A DNA stretch of 64,000 nucleotides from Entamoeba invadens IP1 (lineage: Eukaryota; Evosea; Mastigamoebida; Endamoebidae): positions 1 through 64,000 of the forward strand of contig NW_004443753.1 in the NCBI RefSeq assembly GCF_000330505.1. The letters run 5' to 3'. Below are positions 21,285 through 32,041 of the stretch, piece after piece. The translations under genes and the position numbers were made by a program. Position 1 is the stretch's first letter; every line of letters starts with the position of its first letter. The notes below the pieces were generated by a model. That model searched no databases and was not told the origin of the DNA. It saw only the letters and a program-made list of their open reading frames with translations.

Positions 21285-22469
21285 TCACATGGAAAGAAAG
21301 ACACAATTCCCAAAATCAAAAGTCTTCTGGCGCTTAACTACAAACACATCGCACCACCCAAAGCCAAAACCTTCTGGTATACTCACAACCATTACCCCTC
21401 GGCCTTTTCTATCTGGTTTGACAGTTTCATGGTTGATGTAAACTTTACTACTTTCTCCTAAAGCCTCTGAAGATCCTCTGAGTGTAAGTTGTCCACCACA
21501 ACGACAAAAACGAGGAGAGACTTCAAACCAAAACTTCTCTTTGTTTTGTGTCGTTTCTTCTTCTTCTCTTGCAAGTCGTTCATTCATCTCTTCATCAGAG
21601 ACGTCAACAATATCGTCGCTGTCGGAACAGATTTCGTCGGTCTGACCATATAAATTGATAAGGTTGGCGCACGACGTTTCATTAAACACGTCTATTACCT
21701 CTATTTTTCCGCGCCTTAAATCACATTTCGTTCCGTCAATACAGAGCATGTCATTTTCGGGTTTTATTGCCTTGAATTTTTCTATAAAAGATTGTAAGAT
21801 AGAAACACTGCTTGTCATTTCTTCAATCTCTAAGAAAAAAGCATTCGTCAATCGTTCCACCGATTTAATCATCTCTTCTTCATCTCGTGTTTTTTCTTTT
21901 TGAGAAAAATTGAGAAATTTTTTTTTGTCGAAAAAACTTTTGAGCTCAAAAAATTTTGAGATCCGGTCTTTCGTTTTACATATAAAATAGGGATTGATGA
22001 CATCGTTGTTACTTTCGAGCATTATATACTCGTTTGAAATCTCTAGGAGAGACGTGTGAATACATTGGATTTGTTGTTTACTCTTGTATACCTCGTTAAA
22101 CGTCTTTTGGATCTGAGAAATCGGTTTCACTTCTTTCATTTTTTTTCGCCACATCACTTTGTCCAACACCGTTCCACACATTTTACAAACGGCAACTTCT
22201 CTCTCACTCGAGATTTTTATGGTGGAACAACAACTCTTGCAAAGCAACTTTCCGCAAAATTGACAACTCCTCTTTCCGTCCAAAAAAACACTAAATGATG
22301 AGTACCTCTCGCAGCAAACTTGACTTTTATTCTCGTTTTTTTCTGTTTTAATTCCTTTTCCAGTAAGGACATCATCCACCATTCTGTCAATTTCAATCTC
22401 CTTTGCTTGTAATTCGTTATTTCTCATTTTGTTAAAAATTGGCGTGAGTTGTTCTCTTCTCTTAAACAT
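21285..22469 (-). CDS. FYVE-like zinc finger protein
   Basis: The 394-residue protein has a cysteine cluster at 52-98: CC, then CQFCGKLLCKSCC, then CKMCG. The spacing resembles a FYVE finger, which binds phosphatidylinositol 3-phosphate on endosomes. The first Cys pair is adjacent rather than C-x2-C and the basic RHHCR core is replaced by KRSCQ, so lipid binding is uncertain. Residues 105-320 look helical and charged, and a stretch after 330 contains RFCRCGG, possibly another metal site. ATG at 22469 follows a poly-T/A leader. The role is probably membrane-trafficking scaffold, by inference. Confidence 0.6.
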   Translation of the reverse strand: MFKRREQLTPIFNKMRNNELQAKEIEIDRMVDDVLTGKGIKTEKNENKSQVCCERYSSFSVFLDGKRSCQFCGKLLCKSCCSTIKISSEREVAVCKMCGTVLDKVMWRKKMKEVKPISQIQKTFNEVYKSKQQIQCIHTSLLEISNEYIMLESNNDVINPYFICKTKDRISKFFELKSFFDKKKFLNFSQKEKTRDEEEMIKSVERLTNAFFLEIEEMTSSVSILQSFIEKFKAIKPENDMLCIDGTKCDLRRGKIEVIDVFNETSCANLINLYGQTDEICSDSDDIVDVSDEEMNERLAREEEETTQNKEKFWFEVSPRFCRCGGQLTLRGSSEALGESSKVYINHETVKPDRKGRGVMVVSIPEGFGFGWCDVFVVKRQKTFDFGNCVFLSM

Positions 22470-22746
22470 TTTTTTCTTTTTTAATTTTTTAAATATCTAA
22501 TAATCATTCAAAAACATCATTCTTTTTGGTATAACTATTTGTAAAATTTATAGTTAAATTTATCATATAAATAATACTCATATTTTTTTGTGTGTATGAA
22601 TTTATTGTATTATACTTATAAATTTATTAAATTATTACTATAAAATTCCTTTTTTTGAAAAAAACAATCTTGGGACAAGTATAATATACAATAGTTTTAT
22701 AAACCATGAAAGTGGTCAAGTAGAAAGCAACATCAATACAACACAA

Positions 22747-23712
22747 TTAGTTCAAAAAATAGTTCATCTGATACAAGACGTTATTTTTAGAGAAGTTGAT
22801 AGAGATGTCGAGATTTCTCTGATTAGTTGCGTTTTGTTTGCAGACGTATATTCCGCCGATTCGATCTCCCATCTCCATTTTGAGAGGGTATTTTAAAAAG
22901 AAGAGTGTTTGTTTCCAGTGAGTTGATTGTCCCGGTTGAGTTGTCAAGATTGAGTGATGATCAAAAAAGCAGTCAAAGTAACAACAAAATCCACTCATTT
23001 CCGTCTTCCTTGTCACTGTAATTTCAAACGGTGCCGAGAAATTGACTTCGTCTCCAACCATAGTTTCCAAGTTAAGATCCGCCACGACCGTTCGCGTCGT
23101 GACCACTCGATTTTCCTTAATGTCCTTAATGACTGCTTCCATCAGTGGGAGATTTTCTGTCAAATCCATATCTCCATATAATTCGCAAAATGTTTTTCTT
23201 TTTGTTATATATTCCTCATTGCCTTCGATTCCGCAGATGAAGAGGTGGCACTTGTTAGGTAACATGACGGGCTCTTTTCTCTCTTCTTTAAGAAATCTCC
23301 TTGCTGTTAAAACACTCGAAAGCATTCCTTCAAACAATAAATTGTATCCCATCCACTCACTAACTATTATATCTACCTTCTCAGGAACTTCTATATCTTC
23401 TACACGACCTTGTATCACTTGAATCACTTTCTCATAGTTATTATGCCGAACTATATACGCTGCAAACCCAGCTATATCACTCATCTCTATCGCATACACT
23501 TTCTTCGCTCCCGCTTGCGCAGCAAACAACGACAAGATCCCAGTCCCACATCCTACATCTAAGACTACTTTGTCTTTACAGTAATACTCTATCGCTTCTT
23601 TATACGTCTTCGTTCGATGCTCGTCGTTTATCATCTCTTCATGAATGTTCGTGTGCGAGTAACTAATCCAATAATATTGCGAATCTCCCATCGCACTCTC
23701 CTCCACAGCCAT
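22747..23712 (-). CDS. PRMT1: Type I protein arginine N-methyltransferase (PRMT1-like)
   Basis: The 321-residue enzyme contains the S-adenosylmethionine motif VLDVGCGTGIL (50-60), the acidic residue of the nucleotide fold in YAIEMS, the double-E loop SEWMGYNLLFEGM with Glu119 and Glu128, and the THW loop at 264-266. These are the hallmarks of type I PRMTs, which make asymmetric dimethylarginine on RNA-binding proteins and histone H4. Its length covers the methyltransferase core and beta-barrel without extra domains. The 5' spacer contains a long TTA-rich simple repeat. Identity with PRMT1 rather than PRMT6 or PRMT8 is inferred from the overall pattern. Confidence 0.92.
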   Translation of the reverse strand: MAVEESAMGDSQYYWISYSHTNIHEEMINDEHRTKTYKEAIEYYCKDKVVLDVGCGTGILSLFAAQAGAKKVYAIEMSDIAGFAAYIVRHNNYEKVIQVIQGRVEDIEVPEKVDIIVSEWMGYNLLFEGMLSSVLTARRFLKEERKEPVMLPNKCHLFICGIEGNEEYITKRKTFCELYGDMDLTENLPLMEAVIKDIKENRVVTTRTVVADLNLETMVGDEVNFSAPFEITVTRKTEMSGFCCYFDCFFDHHSILTTQPGQSTHWKQTLFFLKYPLKMEMGDRIGGIYVCKQNATNQRNLDISINFSKNNVLYQMNYFLN

Positions 23713-23749
23713 TTCTCTTTTTTTTATTTCCAGTTAGAAAAGTTGATTA

Positions 23750-23782
23750 TAGTATTATTATAATAGTATAATAGTATAATTA

Positions 23783-23819
<37 letters not shown>

Positions 23820-23886
23820 ATATAATAATATTATTATTATTATAATATTATTATTATAATATTATTATTATAATATTATTATTAGT
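23750..23886. repeat. Simple repeat, (TTA/TAT)n
   Basis: A long run of TTA/TTATAA units lies between the divergently read start of the methyltransferase gene and the end of the next gene. It is variable-length microsatellite DNA. Confidence 0.95.
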
Positions 23887-23958
23887 TTTACTATATTTTT
23901 TTCATCAAATTGATCAATTCAAACCAAATCAAAGATCAAAGCAAACCTTTTCACAAAC

Positions 23959-26319
23959 TCACTCAGTTACAAGCCTTGCCTTCTCATATGTAGTCACGAG
24001 CGTTTTAATTCGACGCAACAAGAACTCTCTTTGTTTTTCTGGCTCGCGCATCCCAGAAAGGTTGAGAACTCCGCCAATGATATAGTCTGTCATATATAAG
24101 TCTGGCACATTCATTCCCTTCTCACCAATTAATATCAGTAACGTCACATCACACGATGAGTCCCACATTAAACACACGTCTTCTGTTGGATAAGGCAAGA
24201 CCATTGTTCTGTTCTTAACTATTTGGACTGCTTTGTGGATGACGTCATAACTCCTCACATTCTCCTTCACGTCTGCGGGAAAGGAACTCGACATCATTAA
24301 GTCGACCACCAGTTGTTGCATCTTCTGCTTTGTCAATGGGACAAATTGCGCAAAGTCGATGTCCCAGTTATTGACGTCCCTTCCAAATCTCTTCAACGCA
24401 CTTTCAATAGTGATCAGCCATTGATTTGTCATCTCAACACTCATCATCGGCGCGTGTTTCTTGATGATCGTATGCAGCGCATTTTCCGTGATATTCTCTT
24501 CCGACGTCTCAGACATGTCTTCCTCCGCCTCTTTAGTCTCCGGAATTGGAATATTCGGAAGTTCGTTTTTGAGGCGTTGATTCTTCTCAAACGTCGATTC
24601 TTTCAATTCAATAAGTTCCTTTTGTTTCACTTCATTGGTGACATTCAACTCAGGCAATGTGGTACTCAGCCGTTCTTTATTATACATATGTGGGGGTCCT
24701 TTTCTAATGTGTTGAACAGGCTTTAAATTCGCTTCTTTAGTAATTCCATTTGTATTTGCAAGTGTCGTCTCAATCCCTTTCGTGGAGTCATTCACATGAG
24801 TTTCTTCTATCAGGGGTAACTCATTCAATTTGTCCTTTTCCTCCTTTTCGTGAACTTCTTTCATCGGGTTGTCCTCATTCACAATTTCCATTGGCGTATT
24901 TGCAACATGATCGTCCACATTTAAATCAAGACTTATCGTTGGACTCTGATGAGTACTATTAATAGTATTATTAATAGTATTAGTATTATCTATTGGTTCT
25001 ATTTCCATCTTCTTTTCCTTTCCACCTTCTGCCATTTGCGTTATGTTAACATCCTTTTCTTTCTCTTGAAGTGTTTCACTTCCTTTATCACTCCCACGTT
25101 CCGGCTGTTTGTTCATCACAGGAACTTCACTGACTTGTTTTGGTGATATTTCATTCTCTTTAATTTCATTTTTCTTACTCAGACGGGTGTCTTCTTCTTC
25201 TTTCCGGTGCATCTTTTCTTCACTCATTTGATTTGTCATATCCTTCTGATTCTCCTTCTCACTCTCTTCAGTCTTCCCTTTCTTTGCTTTGAATGAAACT
25301 TGCTTGCTCCTTTCTTTGTTCTCCTTCCGCTCATTCTTCTCTTCCACCTTCTCACTCTTCTCCTTCTCTTCTCTCGCCCCAATTGGCTTTGCAAAATCCT
25401 CATAATTCCCTTCTAAAATAGTTGGCGTTATTATGAACTTCTTCTCAAAGTCAAACACAATCGCCATCGACTTCCCATCAATTTCAAGCACCAACTGTCG
25501 GGTCATCTCATCTTTAAATGGGAGGTATTCATTCACTAAGATCGCATCATCTATCGGCGCAAGTTCTCCTCGATACCCATAATCAAATTTGTCCATTTTC
25601 AACATCTTCCCGTACACCATCAGTTCTTGTTGTGGCGTCAGTTCCTCGTCCATCTCGTTCATCATCGTCGTGATCTCGTCGATACTTTCTTTCACCGACA
25701 ACTCAAAAACTATCAAATTCTTCTTACAGAGCATTTTATACTTCTCTTTGATGTCATCTTCAAACAAAGGCGAATAGCTATTCCCTATATCAATCACTAT
25801 ATCTATCGAACTCAAATTCAATTCGTCTGAGTTACTTAACGTGTTCACACAGACAAGCCACGAATTCCGTTTAATCTCACCTTCCGCAAATTCACTCGCA
25901 TTCCTCCGATAGACAGAAGTCAACCCACTCGTCTCGGTACATTCTAATAACTTCGACACAACCCGGTTCTTCCGCGGTTTCGTGTCTTTCGAAATGACAT
26001 TCCCATCGTACTTCTTTGCTATATCAACAAGTGTCCGGTGGTGCATCCCTAAGACAGCAACTTTCATTTTCGACAATTTGTGGATCGATTTGAGAAGTCG
26101 AAGAACAAAATCAAGTTTACAACTCGGGACGCTGTCGTATTGACAGAGAATGGGGTCCGTTAAGAACTTCTTCATCTTCTCAAAGGTGTTTTCAGTTATC
26201 TTATTGCGGATGGCGGAACTGGTCATTTTGTTGTAGATCTTCCGTTGTTCACCCTTCATCCAGATATATGTGTCGATGTATTTTATATAGTACTCTGTGG
26301 CATCATCTTCTGGTTCCAT
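23959..26319 (-). CDS. Large charged protein, possibly HDA2/3-like degenerate helicase-fold subunit
   Basis: Residues 45-230 read like the C-terminal lobe of an SNF2 helicase without catalytic motifs: SCKLDFVLRLLKSIHKL, then KVAVLGMHHRTLVDIA, then a WLVCVNTLSNSDELNLSSIDIVI segment and a loop naming partners. Fungal HDA2/HDA3 subunits of class II deacetylase complexes have such a lobe, so a chromatin role is possible. Residues 310-590 are Glu/Lys-rich low complexity. The last 180 residues form a separate folded region (ENALHTIIKKHAPMMSVEM). The ORF is intact from its ATG. The assignment is inferred from pattern only. Confidence 0.4.
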   Translation of the reverse strand: MEPEDDATEYYIKYIDTYIWMKGEQRKIYNKMTSSAIRNKITENTFEKMKKFLTDPILCQYDSVPSCKLDFVLRLLKSIHKLSKMKVAVLGMHHRTLVDIAKKYDGNVISKDTKPRKNRVVSKLLECTETSGLTSVYRRNASEFAEGEIKRNSWLVCVNTLSNSDELNLSSIDIVIDIGNSYSPLFEDDIKEKYKMLCKKNLIVFELSVKESIDEITTMMNEMDEELTPQQELMVYGKMLKMDKFDYGYRGELAPIDDAILVNEYLPFKDEMTRQLVLEIDGKSMAIVFDFEKKFIITPTILEGNYEDFAKPIGAREEKEKSEKVEEKNERKENKERSKQVSFKAKKGKTEESEKENQKDMTNQMSEEKMHRKEEEDTRLSKKNEIKENEISPKQVSEVPVMNKQPERGSDKGSETLQEKEKDVNITQMAEGGKEKKMEIEPIDNTNTINNTINSTHQSPTISLDLNVDDHVANTPMEIVNEDNPMKEVHEKEEKDKLNELPLIEETHVNDSTKGIETTLANTNGITKEANLKPVQHIRKGPPHMYNKERLSTTLPELNVTNEVKQKELIELKESTFEKNQRLKNELPNIPIPETKEAEEDMSETSEENITENALHTIIKKHAPMMSVEMTNQWLITIESALKRFGRDVNNWDIDFAQFVPLTKQKMQQLVVDLMMSSSFPADVKENVRSYDVIHKAVQIVKNRTMVLPYPTEDVCLMWDSSCDVTLLILIGEKGMNVPDLYMTDYIIGGVLNLSGMREPEKQREFLLRRIKTLVTTYEKARLVTE

Positions 26320-26628
26320 CTGTAATCATTTCTAGTTTCCTTTAAATATATCTTTTTTGGGTCTTGTTCGTTCCGCCTCCAGATATAAAAGGTGTTGATT
26401 TTTTTCATTAAAGGTTTTAATGGATTTATTTTATTATATGGTATAGTTTCTCATTTGTGTCATTTTATTTGCATTTTGAATAATAAACTTAAGTAATTGA
26501 GTTAACAAAATAACTAAAATATAGTAAAATTATTTTAGATAATTAAGGTGGGATTGAAAGGAAAAAATTGCTTATAAAAAAAGTGACATTTTTTTTTATT
26601 ATTAATTTTGAACTAAAAAATAAAAAAA
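26320..26628. other. Spacer between divergent genes
   Basis: AT-rich and without a gene. It presumably carries the promoters of the leftward 786-residue gene and of RFC1. Confidence 0.6.
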
Positions 26629-28966
26629 ATGGTTTGTCTTTTTCTTTACACACAAAACGTATGATGGTCTAACTCGAAAGGACAAGTGGGTAATTCGAAA
26701 GGGTGGCCCGGCAAAAGATGGAGCAAAAACTTTATCTGAAGACACAAAAGCAAAAACAAAGAAAGACGAAACGAAAGACCAAAAAAACAAAAAAAATGTA
26801 AAAGATGAAAAACAAGTAAAACCTTCTTCTGAAAAGGAATTCAAAACACCATCTCGTAAAACCTCAAAAAAGAAAGTCAAAAAAGTTTCCAAAGTGAAAA
26901 ATGAGAAGGAGATTGAAAATGACAAAACGAACGAACATTTAAGCGATGAAAATTCTGAAGAAACGTCGAGCGATGGCGACTCGATCAAGTCAACTAAACC
27001 GAAAAAGTCTTCAAAAACAAAGTCGACTTTGGTCATTGTCAAAACAACAACACCAATTCAACAAGTCAAAAAGGTAAAGCCTAAGGCAGTCAAGACGACA
27101 CACTTTACACCATTTTCACACGACACAACTGCTAAGAACAAAGGATCCAAATTTGTTCCTAAAGGAAAAGGAACATTTTTCGGAGAGGATGAATTCGAGC
27201 GCAAAAATTTTGTGTTGACAGGAGTCTATGAAGAACTGGACAGAGACGAGATGAAGAATTTTATTCAAGACTTCGGAGGAAATGTCGCCACTTCAATCAG
27301 TGGGAAGACTCATGTCATAGTGGCAGGTGACGACGCTGGACCGTCCAAACTTGCAAAAGCACAAGAGAAAGGGTTGCTTGTGTGGAGTGAAGACGATGTT
27401 TTAAACTACGCGATTAAGAAGTTGGGGATTACTGACACTACAATTAAAAGTACGTCGGGAACCACTGAAAATGGTGGAAAGGATAAAGGCGAAGTAAAGA
27501 TATTATCTGTGAACAATGACAACGACATTTGGACGGAGAAGTACCGACCACAGACAATCGAAGACCTCGTCGGCAATAAAACCCAAGTTATGAAGTTCAA
27601 GAAGTGGTTAGAATCGTGGAAGAACGTAATACCAGACAGACAAGCGGTTTTGTTGGCAGGATCTCCGGGTGTTGGGAAGACGACAACCGCAAAAATACTT
27701 GCCCGGGTGATGGGGTACAATGCTGTTGAGTTCAATGCGTCAGATGTAAGAAACAAGAAAAGTGTCAGTGCTGAGTTGAAGAAAGTGTTGCTTAACGGAC
27801 AGATCAGTCGTGGAGAAACATACAAACCCGCTCTTGTGATTATGGACGAAGTCGACGGAATGTCGTCTGGTGATCGAGGTGGAATTGCTGAACTTGTCCA
27901 ATTCATCAAGAAGACTACATCACCAATTGTTTGTATATGCAATGATGTGATGGACAAAAAGATGCAATCATTGGTCAATGTCTGTGAGACAATTAATTTT
28001 GTGAAGATCACACCCAACGACTTGGAAACGCGTTTGAGTGTGATTTTAAAGAACGAAAATATCGAAGTCGCGAGCGAAAAGATCGAGGAAATTGCAAAGA
28101 AGTCGCACGGCGATGTGAGGTACGCGATCAACGTGTTGCAAACTTTCTGCAAATGTGGAATGAGTATCGGTGAAAAGAACGAGGATGTCGACTACATCGA
28201 GATTATCCCGACGCTTATTACACAATATTGGAAGACAAGTTTCAACGAAAAGATCAACCTATTCTTTATGGACACTTTCATGGTGCCGTTTTATTTACAC
28301 GACTCTTTGTGGAGGGGGCAGCAGTTGAGTCACTTAGGAAAGGCGTTGCAATCATTCTGCCTTGGTGATATATTCCAAAACTGTGTGATGAAAACTCAGA
28401 ACTGGAAGCTGATGCCAACTAGTGGGCTCTTTAAACTTGGGATAACTACATTCTACGGGCAGACGAAGAATGGCGCAATGAAGGTCATGTTCCCGAAAAC
28501 ACTCGGGAAGGTTAGCAAGAGAAAAGGAAACCAGACTCGGGTTAACTTGGTAACTTCGAAGCTGCCAGGACGGTTTTTGACGAACAGATCCTTTGCAGCC
28601 AGACCAATGATGTACATTAGAAACACGATAATGAGAGTGATGGAGACGGATCCCAAAAAGGCTGCATTGATTGCACAGCACTTTGGCATTGAAAAGCTTG
28701 TTTGGGACGAGTTAGTAAAAATTGGCACGTCACTCGAAAAGACTGAATTATTTAAAGAAGTCTCGACAGGCAAAAAGGCTCAATTTACGCGAGAACTAAA
28801 AGTGCTGACGACAGGTATTGTCTCAAAGGGAAAGAAAGGGAAAAACACCAAAAATGAAGACGACGACTTAGGAAATCCCGACATTGATCTTGGGGAGATG
28901 AGTGAAGATGATTATGATTATCAAGACGACGCACCAGAATATATACCAGACGATGAAATTTTTTGA
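26629..28966 (+). CDS. RFC1: Replication factor C large subunit (RFC1), two exons
   Basis: The order is a Lys-rich N-terminus, a BRCT domain (about 175-262, FVLTGVYEELDRDEM ... VWSEDDVL), the AAA+ module (WTEKYRPQTIEDLVG, Walker A GSPGVGKTT about 328-336, Walker B VIMDEVDGM), and the RFC1 C-terminal region ending in an acidic tail. It loads PCNA at primer ends in the clamp-loader pentamer. The long frame has no ATG upstream of the BRCT domain. ATG at 26629 is followed at once by GTTTGT, a CTAAC branch-like motif and AAAG. Splicing 26632-26680 joins ATG to GAC AAG TGG in frame, so exon 1 would be one codon; an acceptor at 26686 also fits. About 763 residues. Confidence 0.88.
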
Positions 28967-29020
28967 TTCAATTTAAATCTTGATTATCATTTCGCACACA
29001 AAACAAGAACGCCACTAGAA

Positions 29021-29860
29021 TTACATCATTTCAATACAAACAATTTCCTGAAACGTCCCACCCTGAGAAAAGTACTTCTTGAAGTTAAGAGACTTATCGT
29101 CTAAGCATGTGTATTTACTCAAGTCGTGAAAGAAATACGTGTAGTCTGTTTTAAACACGGCACAATGTTTACACGTTAAAACTCGGTCAACGTACTCATC
29201 GCTTGCTCCTACTGCGAACGTGATGTCGCTCCAATTAATTCTTTTCAGTCTGAATGGTTGTACCCCCGTTGAGTGTTTGAGCATTCCCAAGAAGTGGTTT
29301 TTAGCGTCCAGAAACGCCGGACCTGCCGATGGCTGTTTTGGGATCGGGTCTCCAAAGTACAAGACGATGACATTCTCCTTATCGTACTGCACCAAGAAAC
29401 ATGTGTTTTTGTGCCCTTCGCATTTCTTCATCAAATCTCTTTTCGACATTCCGTCTCGAGATGACCAATACAGTATTTCGTATTTTGTTTTATCTGTCCA
29501 TCGTTTGAGTAGTTCAATTTCGTTCGTGCTAATCGCAATCATCTCTGGGACTGTTTTAGCAACAAGCCGCGCAAAACTTTGTTTCGAGAAGAGTTTGAGG
29601 GTATCAACAAAGTCGCGCATTTTATCCACCTCAAATGGTGTAACCAAACCTGGCATGTCAAAAAGACTTGTTTTGACCGTTTCAATTTCCATTTTATTGA
29701 TTTTCTCTTTCTTCTCGCAATTATCGATCGCTTCAACTTTTAAAAAACAGTCTTGGTTCTCTGTAGACTTGTTTAGACTGTTTTCATCGTTTTGTGATGT
29801 TGTAAAACACTGAGAACACGAGATGTTAATCACCCCATTATTTGTGATATGGACGTTCAT
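29021..29860 (-). CDS. TLDc-domain protein
   Basis: The 279-residue protein starts at the ATG at 29860. The C-terminal half matches the TLDc pattern of Entamoeba proteins: LLKRWTDKTKYEILYWSSRDG, then KNTCFLVQYDKENVIVLYFG, then an aromatic-rich end. TLDc domains are linked to oxidative-stress response and V-ATPase regulation in animals; their role in Entamoeba is unknown. The N-terminal part has CSQC and may hold a small metal site or be disordered. It converges with RFC1 across a spacer of about 50 bases. Confidence 0.6.
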   Translation of the reverse strand: MNVHITNNGVINISCSQCFTTSQNDENSLNKSTENQDCFLKVEAIDNCEKKEKINKMEIETVKTSLFDMPGLVTPFEVDKMRDFVDTLKLFSKQSFARLVAKTVPEMIAISTNEIELLKRWTDKTKYEILYWSSRDGMSKRDLMKKCEGHKNTCFLVQYDKENVIVLYFGDPIPKQPSAGPAFLDAKNHFLGMLKHSTGVQPFRLKRINWSDITFAVGASDEYVDRVLTCKHCAVFKTDYTYFFHDLSKYTCLDDKSLNFKKYFSQGGTFQEIVCIEMM

Positions 29861-30138
29861 CAAATAGACTTTTCAGTGGTTTTTGGTTTAATCCTGTTTA
29901 GTTCTTTGATAGTATTTTTACTAGATAAATTGATACTCCAAAGAAAATCACAAAGAGACAATATTTTGAAAAAGAAAAAAAATTGACAAAAATCAAAAAT
30001 AATAAAAAATTCGGTCATTTTCCAAAATTAGAAAAAATTTCTCTTGAAACTTACAAGAACAATTGGGGGTGTTATTAACTGTACTAGAAAATAACATACA
30101 GCAAACTATAAAAGTATAAAAAAGTGAAATACAAAAAA

Positions 30139-31745
30139 TTATTCGATCAAATCGTCAGAATTACCGTTCACATCGACAGAGTCTGAACTTGTGTCTTCTC
30201 CAGTGATTTCATGTCCGTCGTTGACGTTAATTCTGGATGTTGACAATGTGACTTTCACTTTTTTAATCAAATTTTCGTTCAAACTGTCGGGTCTGGCAGA
30301 TGATGATGCCTTGTCACTGACATCACTCAACACTAAGTCTTGCTCCTTAAAACTTGGTGTTGCGTCTTCACGTCTCACCTCCTTGGTTTCCTTCCTCTTC
30401 TTATTCTCGTTCCTCTCGACGATTTTGTAAATCTCTTTAATAACGTAGTCCGCGTCTTCCTCATTAAAATTGATTAAGCAACTCATGTTCCCCTTCCCAA
30501 CCGAGATTTTGGAATTCCCCCGTTTCCGCATTTCGCGTTTGGCCTCAGAGGTGATTTCCAAAACGTCACTCTCCTTCTCAATTTTCAAAGCTTTTGTGTC
30601 CGTTCGTTCCGCCTCTTTCATTTTCTCAACAAAGAAATCCTCGGAGATTGTGTTATCAAATTGTACACGTGTTGAGGTTGCAATCTTTGAAAGCGTATTC
30701 TCAATTTCCTCCAAATTGACTTTCTCTCCATCAATATAGAGATCTTGCCCAAACTCAATCGACGGTAAATTACGAAGAAGAAAGTCCTTATAGTTTGGCG
30801 AGTTGTTGTTTTTGAAGTTGACACGTGTCAGTGTAAACATTTTATTGAAAACGCCGTTCACCGTTTCGTCAATTACAATCTGATTATTTGAGAGGTCGAT
30901 CTCTCGGAGATTGTAAAATAAACAGACGTCACGAAGGGTTGTCAAATTGTTGTGTGAAAGATTTAAAAGTGAGATTGAGGGAGGAACAACAACACGTATT
31001 TTTTTAACTTTGTTTTTAGAAACGTTTAGTTGACTTTTTGTGAGACTTTTTGAATGTGATTTCATGAAAAAACAAACTCAAGAGGTCGTTCTTCGATGTT
31101 TTCAAGTACTTCTATTTTGTTGTCTTGCAGATCCAAAATTTTCAGATGAGGGAAATTTTCTTTTGTCTTTTTATAAATGATGTTTGGATTTTTGTTATTC
31201 AAAATGCTATTTCATTTTATTGAGATTGAAAAAGACGGAACGACATAATATTTAAGCAACAAAAATAAATAGAAACAAACGAAGATAAACGGAGGTATCG
31301 ACGGAACTCCGCATTTTCTGATAATGAGCTTCGTAAGGTTTGGCCACCTCAACGAAATCGCATCGAAATTGAATTTTGAAGATTCGACTTTAAGTGTTTG
31401 AAGCTTTTGTGAGACCACCTCGTAACTCAACGGAGTTTCTCTATTTGTGATATAAAGAGTCGTTAAAGGACAGTTCGCACAGAATGAAAGACTTTTAATA
31501 TCCTCCTCGTGTTGTTTACCCTTTGACCCAATTTCAATTCTTTTTAAATATTTGAACACATCATCTTTTGTGACCTTTTCTACGTCTGAATCGCCGTATT
31601 TGTCATACCCAATTCCACTTAAAAACATTGCCATTGGAAAACCTATTTTTAAAACTCCTTTGAGGTACGACATATCACCAAGTTCCTCCTCAAAGTACCT
31701 CACAACGCCGTCTTGAAAACAATCGATCCGACGTTTCTGTTCCAT
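30139..31745 (-). CDS. Leucine-rich repeat protein, three exons
   Basis: Exon 1 (31745-31291) encodes MEQKRRIDCFQDG and LRR-like strands ending VPSIPP. A GTTTAT...ATAG intron at 31207-31290 (84 nt) leads in frame to NFPHLKILDLQDNKIEVL. A second intron with GTTTGT donor at 31077 ends at AAG 31034 (44 nt) or 31046 (32 nt); both acceptors stay in frame. Exon 3 continues with QLNVSKNKVKKI, ISLLNLSHNNLTTL and LREIDLSNNQI. The tail is charged and Ser/Asp-rich. LRRs of this SDS22-like type bind proteins inside the cell. Without the introns two unrelated-looking ORFs appear. The splice model is mine, from frame and motif. Confidence 0.7.
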
Positions 31746-32041
31746 TCTTTTTATCTTTTTTCGTTCCCAATTGGATCTTTAAAATTATTTTCATTTTAAG
31801 TTTTATTCTATTCTAATAATAAATAATTTTTGTTTTTTCAAATACTATTTCTATTAAATTGATTATGATATAATATAAATATAATATATATATTATTAGT
31901 TTTATTAAAACGTCAAAAACTTAAACACTTCTTTTTATTGTTTTTCAAAACTATTTATATAGCTTTTCAATGTGTTATGATTTTTGAGATTTTTCAAACT
32001 GTAATTAAATGAACTACTATACTTTTTAACAACTTTATAAT

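Noticed and set aside
26602..27042. 146-codon minus-strand ORF at the RFC1 5' end
   Set aside because: Antisense of a Lys/Ser-rich N-terminus; Phe/Ser low complexity.
27406..28152. 248-codon minus-strand ORF opposite RFC1
   Set aside because: It is a shadow of the AAA+ coding frame; its residues are Ser/Leu/Phe-rich with no motif, while the sense frame has Walker motifs.
29220..29813. 197-codon plus-strand ORF opposite the TLDc gene
   Set aside because: The opposite strand has TLDc motifs; this frame has none.
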